The position numbers were made by a program, and so were the translations under genes. Shown in pieces: positions 1 through 11,900 of a stretch of DNA of 64,000 bases. Origin of the DNA: Euphorbia lathyris (Eukaryota; Streptophyta; Magnoliopsida; Malpighiales; Euphorbiaceae); contig NC_088910.1 in the NCBI RefSeq assembly GCF_963576675.1, forward strand, positions 105,490,807-105,554,806, given 5' to 3'. Each line of letters starts with the position of its first letter. Position 1 is the first letter of the stretch. Under the pieces are notes generated by a model. The model saw only the letters and a list, made by a program, of their open reading frames with translations, was not told the DNA's origin and searched no databases.

Positions 1-3000
1 TTTCAGTTCAGTGATGTTTCGGTTCAGTGATTTTTTGGTTGAGTGGTATTCAGTTTAGTAATATTTCAGTTCAGTAATGTTTCAGTTTAGTGATGTTTTA
101 GTTCAGTGACGTTTTAGTTCAGTAATGCTTCAGTTCAATAATGTTTCAGTTGAATGATGTTTTAGTTTAGTAACGTTTCAGTTTAGTAATATTTCAGTTG
201 AATGATGTTTCAGTAATATTTTAGTTCAGTAAAGTTTGATTTCAGTAATGTTTGAGTTCAGTGATATTTCAGTTCAGTGATATTTCAGTTCAGTAATATT
301 TCTGTTTAATAATATTTGAGTTTAGTAATGTTTTAGTTTAGTAATTTTTCAATTCGGTAATATTTCAGTTTAGTGATGTTTCAGTTGAGTAAGGTTTCAG
401 TTTTGTAATATTCTAGTTCAGTGATATTTTAGTTAAGTGATGTTTCGGTTCAGTGATATTGAGTTTAGTAATATTTTAGTTCAGTGATGTTTCAATTTAG
501 TAATGTTTTAGTTTAATAATATTTCAGTTCAACGATGTTTTAGTTCAGTATGTTCCAGTTCAGTAATATTTCAGTTGAGTGATATTCAGTTTAGTAATAT
601 TTTAGTTCAGTGATGTTTCAGTTCAGTAATGTTTCAGTTTATTAATATTTTAGTTCAGTAATATTTCAGTTGAGTGGGGTTTCTTTTCAATAATGTTTCA
701 GTTGAGTGGCGTTTCAGTTTAGTAATGTTCAAGTTCAATACTGTTTCAGTTGAGTGATGTTTTAGTTCAGTAATATTTCAGTTTAGTAATGTTTCAGTTC
801 AGTAATGTTTCAGTTGAGTGATGTTTTAGTTCAGTAATATTTTAGTTCATCAATGTTTGAGTTTAGTAATGTTTCAGTTTAATGATGTTTCAGTTTAGTT
901 ATGCTTCAGTTCAATGATGTTTCAGTTTAGTAATTTTTTAGTTCAGTGATGTGTGTGTTGAGTGAGGTTTCAGTTTACTAATATTCCAGTTCAATAATGT
1001 TTAAGTTTAGTAATGTTTCGGTTTAGTAATGTTTCAATTCAATAATGTTTGAGTTCAGTAATGTTTCAGTTCAGTAATGTTTCAGTTGAGTAATATTTTA
1101 GTTGAGTAATGTTTCAATTGTGTAATGTTTCAGTTTAGTAACATTTCAGTTCAGTGATGTTTTAGTTCATTGATGTTTTAGTTTAGTTATGTTTTATTTC
1201 AGTAATATTTCAGTTCAATGATGTTTTAGTTCAATAATATTTCGGTTTAGTAATGTTTCAGTTTAGCAATATTTCAATTCACTAATGTTTCAGTTCAGTG
1301 ATGTTTCAGTTTAGTAATGTTTCAATCGAGTAAGGTTTCTGTTTAGTAATTTTTCAGTTTAGTGATGTTTCAGTTCAGTGATGTTTCGGTTCATTGATTT
1401 TTTGGTTGAGTGATCTTCAGTTTAGTAATATTTCAGTTTAGTGATGTTTCAGTTCAGTAATGTTTCAGTTTAGTGATGTTTCAGTTCAGTGATGTTTCAG
1501 TTTAGTAATGCTTCAGTTCAGTAATGTTTAAGTTGAGTGATGTTTCAGTTTAGTGATGTTTCAGTTCAGTGATGTTTCAGTTTAGTAATGCTTCAGTTCA
1601 GTAATGTTTAAGTTGAGTGATGTTTCAGTTCAGTAATATTTCAGTTCAGTAATGTTTCAGTAATATTTTAGTTTAGTAATGTTTGATTTCAGTAATGTTT
1701 GAGTTCAGTGATATTTCAGTTCAGTGATATTTCAGTTCAGTAATGTTTCTGTTTAGTAACATTTGAGTTCAGTAGTGTTTCAGTTCAGTGATGTTTCAGT
1801 TCAGTGATATTTTAGTTCAGTGATGTTTCAGTTCAGTGATGTTTTAGTTCAGTAATATTTCAGTTTAGTGATGTTTTAGTTCAGTAATATTACAGTTTAG
1901 CAATATTTCAGCTCAGTAATGTTCCAGTTTAGTAATGTTTCAATTCAGTAATATTTCAGTTCAGTGATGTTTCAGTTCAGTAATGTTTCAGTTGAGTAAG
2001 GTTCCAGTTTAGTAATATTTCAGTTCAGTGATATTTCAGTTAAGTGATGTTTCAATTCAGTGATGTTTCAGTTCAGTGATATTTCAATTTAGTAACATTT
2101 CAGTTGAGTAAGGTTTCAGTTTAGTAATATTCCAGTTTAGTGATGTTTCAGTTCAGTGATGTTTCGGTTCAGTGATTTTTTGGTTGAGTGGTATTCAGTT
2201 TAGTAATCTTTCAGTTTAGTGATGTTTCAATTCAGTAATATTTCAGTTTAGTGATGTTTTAGTTCAGTGATGTTTCAGTTCAGTAATGCTTCAGTTCAGT
2301 AATGTTTAAGTTGAGTGTTGTTTCAGTTCAGTGATGTTTCAGTTTAGTAATATTTCAGTTCAGTAATGTTTCAGTAATATTTTAGTTCAGTAATGTTTGA
2401 TTTCAGTAATGTTTGAGTTCAGTGACATTTCAGTTCAGTGATATTTCAGTTCAGTAATATTTCTGTTTAGTAATATTTGAGTTCAGTAGTGTTTCAGTTC
2501 AGTGATGTTTCAGTTCAGTGATATTTTAGTTCAGTGATGTTTCAGTTCAATGATGTTTTAGTTCAGTAATATTTCAGTTTAATGATGTTTTAGTTCAGTA
2601 ATATTACAGTTTAGCAATATTTCAGCTCAGTAATGTTTCAGTTTAGTAATGTTTCAGTTCAGTAATATTTCAGTTCAGTGATGTTTCAGTTCAGTAATGT
2701 TTCAGTTGAGTAAGGTTCCAGTTTAGTAATATTTTAGTTCAGTGATATTTCAGTTAAGTGATGTTTCAATTCAGTGATGTTTCAGTTCAGTGATGTTTCG
2801 GTTCAGTGATGTTTCGATTCAGTGATGTTTCGGTTCAGTAATATTTCAGTTTAGTGATGTTTCAGTTCAGTGATGTTTCAGTTCAGTGGTTTTTTGGTTG
2901 AGTGATCTTCAGTTTAGTAATATTTCAGTTTAGTGATGTTTCAGTTCAGTAATGTTTCAGTTTAGTAATGTTTCAGTTCAGTGATGTTTCAGTTCAGTAA

Positions 3001-3525
3001 TGCTTCAGTTCAGTAATGTTTAAGTTGAGTGTTGTTTCAGTTCAGTGATGTTTCAGTTTAGTAATGTTTCAGTTCAGTAAAGTTTGAGTTCAGTGACATT
3101 TTAGTTCAGTGATATTTCAGTTCAGTAATGTTTCTGTTTTGTAATATTTGAGTTCAGTAGTGTTTCAGTTCAGTGATGTTTCAGTTCAGTGATATTTTAG
3201 TTTAGTAATATTTCAGTTCAGTGATGTTTTAGTTTAGTAATGTTCCAATTTAGTAATATTTGAGTTGAGTGATGTTTCAGTTCTGTAATATTTCAATTGA
3301 GTGATGTTTCAGTTTAGTATCGTTTCAGTTTAGTAACGTTTGAGTTCAGTAATGTTTGAGTTCAGTAAGGTTTCAGTTCAGTAATATTTCAGTTCAGTAA
3401 TGTTTCAGTTGAATGATGTTTCAGTTCAGTAATGTTTTAGTTGAGTGATGTTTCAGTTCAGTAATGTTTCAGTTCAGTAATGTTTCAGCTTAGTAATATT
3501 TCAGTTTAGTAATGTTTTAGTGTAG
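1..3525. repeat. 16-bp minisatellite array with ~714-bp higher-order repeat
   Basis: The whole stretch is built from a degenerate unit close to ATGTTTCAGTTYAGTR, roughly 220 copies; the window opens inside the array. The plus strand is T/G-rich and the units all point the same way. Rare variant blocks recur in order: the run TTTTTTGGTTGAGTG occurs at 31, 1398, 2176 and 2890, and the word TACAGTTTAGCAATATTTC at 1891 and 2605. The last interval is 714 bp for both markers, which shows a higher-order repeat rather than simple drift. A five-unit (80-bp) local duplication lies at about 1460-1620. No ORF above 60 codons is present. The array ends sharply where the sequence becomes GTGTAGAAAACC. Confidence 0.95.
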
Positions 3526-5081
3526 AAAACCCTCCTTTTCACTCACTTTCACTTGATTTCAAGTGATTTCACTCTTTTCTTTATTGTTCTTTTTGATTTT
3601 GATCTCAAAGTGGAAATCTGAAGTTTTGCCCCTCACTCGCGGCAATTTCTGGCTTTCTTGTAGTGGAAATAGGGATGAGAACCGCTAGAAAACTGATTAA
3701 AAATTGTCCGAAACCGTCAAGGATCGCCGATTGAAGATCCTCATCCTCGATCGAGGAACAGGTCTTCGATCGAAGATCATTTTTGAGTTCGAGTATTTTT
3801 TACTTTAGAAATGATAAATCAAAATAGATTTTGATAGAAATAAAGTAAAACGAACTAAAATGACTCAGAAAACAAAGCCCGGGTCCTTAGCTCGTATCTC
3901 GCACAACGCATCGTGTGGAGCCCACCTATACCAACTGTTAGCTAGAGTGTAACATAAACTCATCACTAGGGCCGAAAAATGTATGTGCTCGCACTTATAT
4001 AAAATGAACTTAAATATCAATGTAGCTTATAAACTGTTAACTTAGTAAAAAACGTAAAATGTCCATCATAAGATTTATGAGTTCGATTTACAGAGCTCTG
4101 TTTGGGAAAGCCTGTGTTTTGTCGATATGTAAAAATGGCTTTTTAAGATGAAAAATTCATTGGTTCTAATAAAAACTTAACAATGTAATTTGAAATATTT
4201 TATTTTATAAATAAAACATATTACAGACTTTTATTTGTAAAATTTTAAACCATATGTCTCTGTTTACAAATTTGGCAACTCACAAGTATTATTTTTATAC
4301 TTTTACCTAATTAATAAAATGAACAATCTACTTAAATTGGTAGTAAATTTTCTTGTAATTAGTTAATGAACAATTTAAGAGTAAATTGGTAGTAAATTTT
4401 TTATAATTAGTTAACTACTTAACTAAAATTTAATTAATCTTAATACGCTTACTCTTAAATAACTGTACTTACATCTTAATTAGTGAATTTTAATAGGTAG
4501 TTGTACACAATTTACTAATTGTGTGCCTTTTAATCTATTATTAGTACTAGTAGTATCTAGATTAAATTAAGAGTAAATTAGCAAATGTTGGTATGAGATT
4601 TAAATTTAAAAAAATAAATAAATTGAAAAAGACAAGATAACTTAGGATGTGTGAAAATGAGTGACTATGTAGTAAAGTAATTGACTTGAAATAAATGATG
4701 CAGTTTTAACTTTTAATTAAAAAAACCCAATATACATTGAATAATAGAAAAATGAGGTCCTAGGTCGGTCATAGGGAAACGTGTATATGTAGGGTGTTTT
4801 TTTTCTTCATCACTCTCCAAACAATCTATCGGCTAGCAAAAAGGTCCCTTTACTTATAGTTTCATTAGAACTCTTCCTTATACATATTTTTATACTCGTA
4901 TCCGCTATATTTTTAATTAAGAGAGATTAATCAATTATATATATTTTGAATCAATTAACAAGTATATTAACCTGATAATATTATAAAATTTCTGTTCGAA
5001 AAAGGATGAGCCGACTTAATTATGGGCAAGTGATGAAGAGAACCCTGCACATATTGGATTGGTTGGAGCGCTTTGCTTGAC
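3526..5081. other. AT-rich intergenic DNA, no gene seen
   Basis: No coding region is recognisable. Two adjacent perfect 14-bp palindromes, TCCTCGATCGAGGA (3744-3757) and TCTTCGATCGAAGA (3763-3776), stand out in otherwise AT-rich DNA. Confidence 0.6.
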
Positions 5082-5580
5082 AAGGACTATGACAACAATA
5101 GGCAGTCAGGAGCAAATTTACCCCTAACATTGATAAATTGACTCAATTTCATAAATAATTATCAAACTGTTTTCTCGGTCATGAATTTTATCATTTATAC
5201 TTCATATGTGCGTTTTTTTATATCAGTAATTTGTATCATATCACAAACATAAAATTATACGTGGAAAAAAAAAACATACTGTATTTTATATGAGTTGGAT
5301 AAAAATGTAAATATTTCACCAAATTTAAAAATATTAATCTCCAATTTTATTATTAAATCACAAAAAATTATGATTTTTTTTTAAAGAAATTATGAATATA
5401 CAATTGGTTCAGAATAAGGAACAAAAAATCTATATTTTATAATGATGTCTAAAATTAATAAAATTTGTCAATGTTAGAGGTAAGATTGCTCTTGGATATC
5501 AATGTTAGGGGTAGAATTGCACTATTTTATCGTTAGAGGTAAAATTGCTGTGGATGTAAACGTTAAGAGTATTTTGCACC
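5082..5580. mobile_element. Degenerate inverted-repeat (MITE-like) element, copy 1
   Basis: The left part (GGAGCAAATTTACCCCTAAC) and the right part, read in reverse, share the phrase 'acccctaacgtt...caattttac' and form long imperfect inverted repeats. The interior is AT-rich and non-coding. It is a diverged sister of the next element; its left terminus is less clear and no target duplication was found. Confidence 0.6.
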
Positions 5581-5613
5581 GTATTTGTAATTTTAATTAC
5601 AACATATGAAATG

Positions 5614-6182
5614 GATAAGGTGCAAAAATTCTCATGACATTTGTAGTCAGGAGCAATTTTACCCCTAACGTTTAAAATGATACAATTTTACTCCTAACAT
5701 TTGCAGTCTCTAACGTTATCAAATTGGATCAATTTGAGAAATAATTCAACAAATTATCTTCCCAGTCATGAATCTTGTCAACTAAACTTAACATTTGAGT
5801 CATTTTATCACTCATGAGTAACAAATCATAAATATATGATTAGACGTAACAAAAATTTAAAAATTTAAATAAAAAATATACTATGTTTTGTACGAGTTGA
5901 ACAAGAAAATTTCAAATTATTACACCAAATTTATAAATATTAATCTCTAAATGTATTATTAAATTACAAAAAATATGATTTTTTTAAAAACAAACTGATA
6001 TGCAATTGGTGTAGAATAAAGAATAAAATATTTTTGTTTTATAATAATTAGACCCAACTTGTCAATATTAGGGGTAAAGTTGCTTGTGGCTGTCAATGTT
6101 AAAGATAAAATTGCACCATTTTAGACGTTAGAGGTAAAATTGCTTCTGGCTATAAACGTTAGGGGTATTTTTACATTTTATC
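5614..6182. mobile_element. Inverted-repeat (MITE-like) element, copy 2
   Basis: Terminal segments GATAAGGTGCAAAAAT (left) and the reverse complement of the right end GATAAAATGTAAAAAT pair with each other. Each arm continues with 'caattttacccctaacgt' phrases. There is no ORF. Its terminal structure suggests a non-autonomous DNA transposon; the superfamily cannot be assigned without a target duplication. Confidence 0.65.
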
Positions 6183-7386
6183 TCTATATCAAAATAAATT
6201 TGAATTAGAAAAATATGCATCATTTCCAAATTTTATTAAGCATAATTTAGTGAAGTATATAAGTTGTGTTTCCTAAAGTAACATATAATTTAAATATCAG
6301 CAAATGAAATATCACCAAAGGAATAATTTCATTTCAAATAGGAACTAATAGCAAAAGAAAATAACAATTAGAGTTTTGAATTGAAAATTAAATAAAAAGG
6401 CAGGGACTGATTAGAACTTTTGTAATGAGATAAGAAAGAGATTGCGTGAAACAAAGAGATAGCAGGGGACTGTGATTGGATTAGATTTTAAGCTAAAGGT
6501 TTTTCATCTTTAATCTTTCTAACACAAAACGAAGTGCAACGGCGCCGTTTTGTGTTGAAAGATTCAAAACAAATAAAATAAAACCTATTATCTAAAATCC
6601 ATCTTCTTCTCTAAAACTCATCTTCTTCCTGCCGACCTTAACAGTCATCAATGGCATTTCTGACTGTAATTTTCTAGGCAAACTTAAAAAATTCAAATTT
6701 TAAATCTGGAATTTTAGTGGGGCAAGTGCCTCTATTTCCCCCACTATAGATTCGTCCATGCTTACGATATCACCAGATTAGCAAGAAAACCCTTTCGACG
6801 TTGGATAAAAGCCATTACCGTCGAGTGATGAGGCTAGCCAATGGTTGCTAATAGCAACGGAAAAACTTCAGACCCCCACACCCTATGATCTAGCGGCTCC
6901 TTACCTAGTGGGTTTAGAAAAAATCTATCTTTCATTGGTAAAGACTCTTGTTCTGTCATGTCGTTGAAAACTATCTGGGCCAGAAATGCAGAACTTTCCA
7001 TACTAAAATGACTTTCGAATCCCATTCCCACCCAATGCTAACTTAATTTTGCAAAAGAGGTGATAATTAATAAGAGAGAGAAATGTTGTAATTTTGGTTT
7101 TATTACAGAGAGAAATGTATTTTTAGGTAACTTTGATAATATTTTGGTAACCTGCTAGTCATCTAATCAAAATATATTAACAACTCTTCCATATACCATA
7201 TCTCTTAATAGACTAAAACTAGTTATGTATATTTTATGAAAATACAAAATACATATATTTTTAAAATATTACGTGAGACTAAGAAGATAGTAAAATTTAT
7301 TTATGAAATGTTATGTAATTCTTCTTTCTTGTTCTCAATTTATACTTAGTTTATTAATTCTAATTTCACCTATGCGCAAGTAATCA
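6183..7386. other. Intergenic DNA, nothing recognised
   Basis: No gene is supported. Near 6527-6560 an inverted repeat CACAAAACG ... CGTTTTGTG surrounds ACGGCGCCGT, a short GC-rich hairpin. The 65-codon minus-strand ORF at 6834-7031 has no recognisable motif. Confidence 0.5.
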
Positions 7387-7793
7387 CGGGGTGTTTGTTA
7401 GAAGGGATATAGGATGTGGGATAAGGATAAAAAAAACACGAGATAAGTTATCTCATGTTTATTTGGGAGATAGAAGAGTGAAACGGATGAGGGATAAAGT
7501 TCTTATCCCTCAAATTCTATATCCAGGAAGGGTGTGGTATAAGGAGGTGGGATAAGCTCATGCGACTTTAATAGAATGGAAAAGTCTATCTTATCCCTCA
7601 AATTAATGTTATGTAGTTTAAATAAGGTTAAAATAGTAAAATGTATTATTTTATCTTCATCAATGTTCCACGTACCAAACATTGAATAATAATTCTCGAC
7701 TATCATATTTTTATCCTTATCTCAATCATTTATCTTTATCCATATCCCAACTTTTATCTTTATCCATATCCTAATAAAATACCAAACGTCCCG
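7387..7793. mobile_element. MITE-like element with CGGGRYGTTTGKTA termini
   Basis: The left end CGGGGTGTTTGTTA and the reverse complement of the right end CGGGACGTTTGGTA match at 11 of 14 positions. The arms are rich in GGATAAGGATA / TATCCTTATC words. It is about 407 bp with no coding capacity. The termini resemble hAT-type or Tourist-type MITEs, but flanking target duplications are not clear. Confidence 0.5.
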
Positions 7794-7912
7794 TCAATGG
7801 ACGAAGTTTCCCACATAAAGAGATATGATTTGATTAAACGACAGCGTTCCCCTCCGTTCATATATGTTACGTGAGAGCCACGTGATCGTTCTCCAAATCA
7901 GATGATCAGACA

Positions 7913-8435
7913 GTGGGTAAATTACACTCATGGCCACTGAACTTTACCCATTTAACATTATGGTCACTGAACTTCAATTCTTAATAGTGTGGCTATTGAA
8001 CTTTACACTTTTTAACACCAATGGCCACTCAACACCTCAAAACGACCGTCGACGGTCTGAAAATAAAAAAATCGAAGAGTTAATGATATTATAAGGAACT
8101 TTAATTCTTGAAAATTTTCGTTTTGAGGTCATTTAGTTGTTGTTTGGTTAGAAGAGAGAGCGTGAATTTTTAGAGAGAGAAAACTACAAAAAAAAAAAAG
8201 GCGATTTTGGAAAATAAAAAATGTGGTTTCATGGTAAATGTCGTTCTGAACAACTTTAATTCTTGAATATTTTCATTTTGAGGTTGTTAACGGTCATTTT
8301 GAGGATTTAGTTAAAGTTGAGTGACCAACAGTGTTAAAAAATGTAAAGTCTAGAGGTTATACCGTCAAGAATTGAAGTTTAGTAGCCACAATGTTAAAAT
8401 GGGCAAAGTTTAATGGCCATGGGTGTAATTTACCC
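7913..8435. mobile_element. MULE-type MITE with 8-bp target duplication
   Basis: Termini are GGGTAAATTACAC (7915-7927) and its exact reverse complement (8423-8435), and the similarity continues inward ('ggccactgaactttaccc' words). ATCAGACA occurs directly outside both ends (7905-7912 and 8436-8443), an 8-bp target duplication as expected for Mutator-like elements. Two extra bases (GT) sit between the left copy and the terminal GGG. The interior is non-coding. The element ends about 500 bp upstream of the AIM24-like start codon, so it may lie in the promoter region. Confidence 0.8.
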
Positions 8436-8443
8436 ATCAGACA

Positions 8444-8937
8444 CCGGAGATTGACCAAACGACCGAGAACACGTCGAGATTGACGTTCCAGCCAATAAAA
8501 ATACGCCACTTCATCATAATTTGTCCACGCAAGCTTCAAAGCAACCTATCCCCGTAGCTAGAACAGTATGCGTAGAGGAAAAAGTCCAGACTGTACTTCG
8601 TTTTGACAAAACAAACCAATTAAAAACTGCATCAGTCAGCTAATTTTCAAAGACAAAGCCCCCTCTAATCAGGGACATATTAGTAATTTTATACTTCACA
8701 CCGAAGCCAGTAATCGATCCGAAATCAATCATTAAATAAATAAGAGAACTTAATCTACTCCTTCGAGTTCGTGAATCGCGAATATAAGTTCGAATAAAAC
8801 ATTTATGTGAATTTCCAATTATCGATCTGATCAAGAAAATGGAAATGTTGTTCTCCTGAAAATATTCAAATTTGACGATTTAAGATTTACCTCGATCTCT
8901 GTTCCTTCACGGCTATAATCCTCTGCGTTTGCTCCCC
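8444..8937 (+). promoter_or_regulatory. Presumed promoter and 5' UTR of the AIM24-like gene
   Basis: This is the interval between the MITE and the start codon at 8938. No canonical TATA box close to the start was identified, which is common in constitutively expressed plant genes. The assignment rests only on position. Confidence 0.4.
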
Positions 8938-11900
8938 ATGGCGGCACCGTTTTTCTCTACTCCGTTTCAGCCTTATGTTTATCAGGTATTCTTCTTGTCA
9001 TTTTCTTTATAAATCATTTGTACATGTGAATTTCCAGTTATTATAGCTTTCTTATTTGGAACATTCAGAGCATAGAAAATTAAGTCGTATGTTTCATCTA
9101 CTTGGATATAGAAAGCGCTTAGTTGATTCAATTTTATGTGAATTTAGGTTTTAATGTGGTTTTGTGGTTTGATTCATGTCGGCTTGCGTGTGTAGTTGGA
9201 GATCTTGTTGTTACTTAGTTTGCTTAGGGTTAAACTCGATAGAGTTGGGATTAGTTGTTAAGCGGTTGATTCTCTAAATACAGTATATTCTCATTAATTG
9301 AACATATTTTTTTCTTGAAAAAATAAAACTGTCTACTGATAACTGATTGTTTAAGTACAAGGATGGAGGAGTGTACGAAACCTGTAACTATTTGAAACTC
9401 TAGACGACTAAGCAGGGGAATATAAGATTGTGGAATTTGAGGGCAAGAAAAATAATCAAAGGAAACTCTGTAATTCACTAAGTCGAATAATATATTCTGC
9501 AAGAAAAAAGTTAAATTAGTTTGCATATTATTTGTATGAGTTGAAGTTGGGATTCTTACTCTATGACTGGGAGAAAAGAACAGTGCAGTTTTAAGGAAAA
9601 AGAGAGTATCAAAGTGTGCCTGATAAGTTTGAAGTTGGAATTTGTGTTTTATAATTCAGTGCAAGGTTAAAGCAAAATATGGAATTGCAAAAATATGGTG
9701 GATTAGTTCATAGAACACACATATAAAGGAATTTGTAGTGCATGCTGCATTATGTTATGCTACATCATTTGGAGAATTATAGAATAGCATTGACCGTATG
9801 GGTGGATTCCATTAAAATGGCACAGCCATCCACTTATGGAAATCTATTGTGGCATTTGGTCAAAACAAGAGAACTTCTTGGTACAACTGGGATGTTGACA
9901 CCAAGCTTCAAATGAGATTGTGCCTTTAACTTGGGACCCAGGTTGGCTTCCAGTCAGTAAAGACTCCTCAAGACAAACATTGGTATGTATGAAATGCAAG
10001 TAATAACCTATGTTGCACGGAAACAGAAACAGGAAATGAAACGGAAGCGGAAGCGGATACTGGGAGATGTTATTTCTAAGAAAAATTAGCTAGGAAACGG
10101 ACATGAAATGCAAAGACGCTAATGAAGAAGAGTTCCTGTGCAACATGGGTAATAACATTAGAGGCTAGAGCACATTTTACTCCGTCCTGAATTCTGAATT
10201 GTTATGTAAAAACTTTATTGTGGCATCCGTTGTCTAAGAGTGTGTACCTTACTGGTGATACCTTGGCTTCCTAAGTGCCTAACTGTCTACATATTCAAGT
10301 TTTTTACTTTCCCATTATGATGACCATCATTTGCAAGGGGATAAATCGCCTCGTTATGGATCTGTTTTAAATTGATCTTTCTCGTTCCCACCCACTTAGT
10401 ACTGTTTTTCTGCTGATGATTGAGGTAGTATTGCTGTGTTAATATTTCTTTCTAGCAATCATGATCTTTAATGAAATTGTCTTCTGAAACCAAATTAGCT
10501 TAATATGATGGGATCATCTAACATGCAGGGAACTTGAAAAAAATTAGAATATATCATCTTAAATATTTTGGATCGTTTTATCTGTGCATCATACTGTTGA
10601 ACAAAAATGGTGAATTTTGAACAGTAAATTATTCATCAGGACATTTTGGTGGACTATGAATGTGTATTATTGTACTTTGATTCTCCGAAATTTGGATGCT
10701 TTATCTAACTTATTCACATTCACATGAATATCCTGTTACCAAAGGAGGATAGTGTGAGTTAACTTTTTGGTTGATTAGCCTTCTTGTGAATGGGGACTGC
10801 TAGGTATAGTTAAGCAATTAGAAATCATGTATTTAATGGAGCCTCTAGCTACGGGATCTTGTGACAGTTTTATATTAAAAGATCCTCGGCACACAGAGAT
10901 TCATTAAATAAACTTTAGCAAGTTTAGTTAAGGTAATTGTAGTTGTCCATGTGAGGAACTGTTTTGTGAGTGCTCATTGTTCCAGTAATAGGGTTGCTTC
11001 ATTCTGAGTTGTGACCTAGGTTAAGGGTTCGAGGCATGATAATAGCTTGTGTGCATTTGACTCACTAGAAGCTGAAGTGCTGAAGGCCTTGTTTAGACAT
11101 CCTTCTTTTTTCCTTCTGGACCATGGTGTTGTAATTGAATGGAATTAAGAATTAAAGTATTTAATTTTTCAGATATAGGAACCTGATGATTTATCACTCT
11201 CATATTAGATCATTTTGTCCTTTTTCCATCTTAATGATATTTATTGTTTGATTTAAGTTTAGATTTTGGACCATGCAAAAGTATGGTGGGCTAAACGTCA
11301 AGTTCATTTTGCAGAGAACTGTTCCACTAAATTAAATTTGCCCTATTGGCAATTTATTAGCAGTAAGGATGTCAAATAAGTAAATTTCGAAGTGTAAATA
11401 GAAGAAATACGGTAGCTAGCTTTACAGTTGAAATTATCTGGTTTGTTATTTCTGAATCACGTGTACTAAAATAAGGACCATCATTGAGTAACGATAATAG
11501 TCATTGACAGATCTGTTTCAAAAGCCGTGTATTGGGGGGTTTCTATGTTTATTGGCATTCATTTGTGTAGAGTATAAAATTAATAGATGGTGATTTTGTA
11601 GTATGATTTGATGAACCTGTGACTCTTTTGTTTCCATCATGAAAGATGGTGCAGTGTTTATGGAGTCTCCTTTGATATAAGGATCGCTGTGTCTATTGTA
11701 GTTTTGTTTTGTACAAATACTGTGAGCCTCTGTAGATTTTATGACATATCATGCTACATAACTCACAAGGGTTATTGCTTGCAGAGTCAACAAGATGCTG
11801 TAATAGCTTTCCAAATTTTGGGTGGGGAAGCACAGGTGGTCCAGGTTTGTATATTGACCATCACTAGCCATAATCCAATTTTCTCCTTCTAACGTTCTAA

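Noticed and set aside
1..3525. Possible CRISPR-like or gene-coding array
   Set aside because: Unit is 16 bp with no spacers and the context is eukaryotic nuclear DNA.
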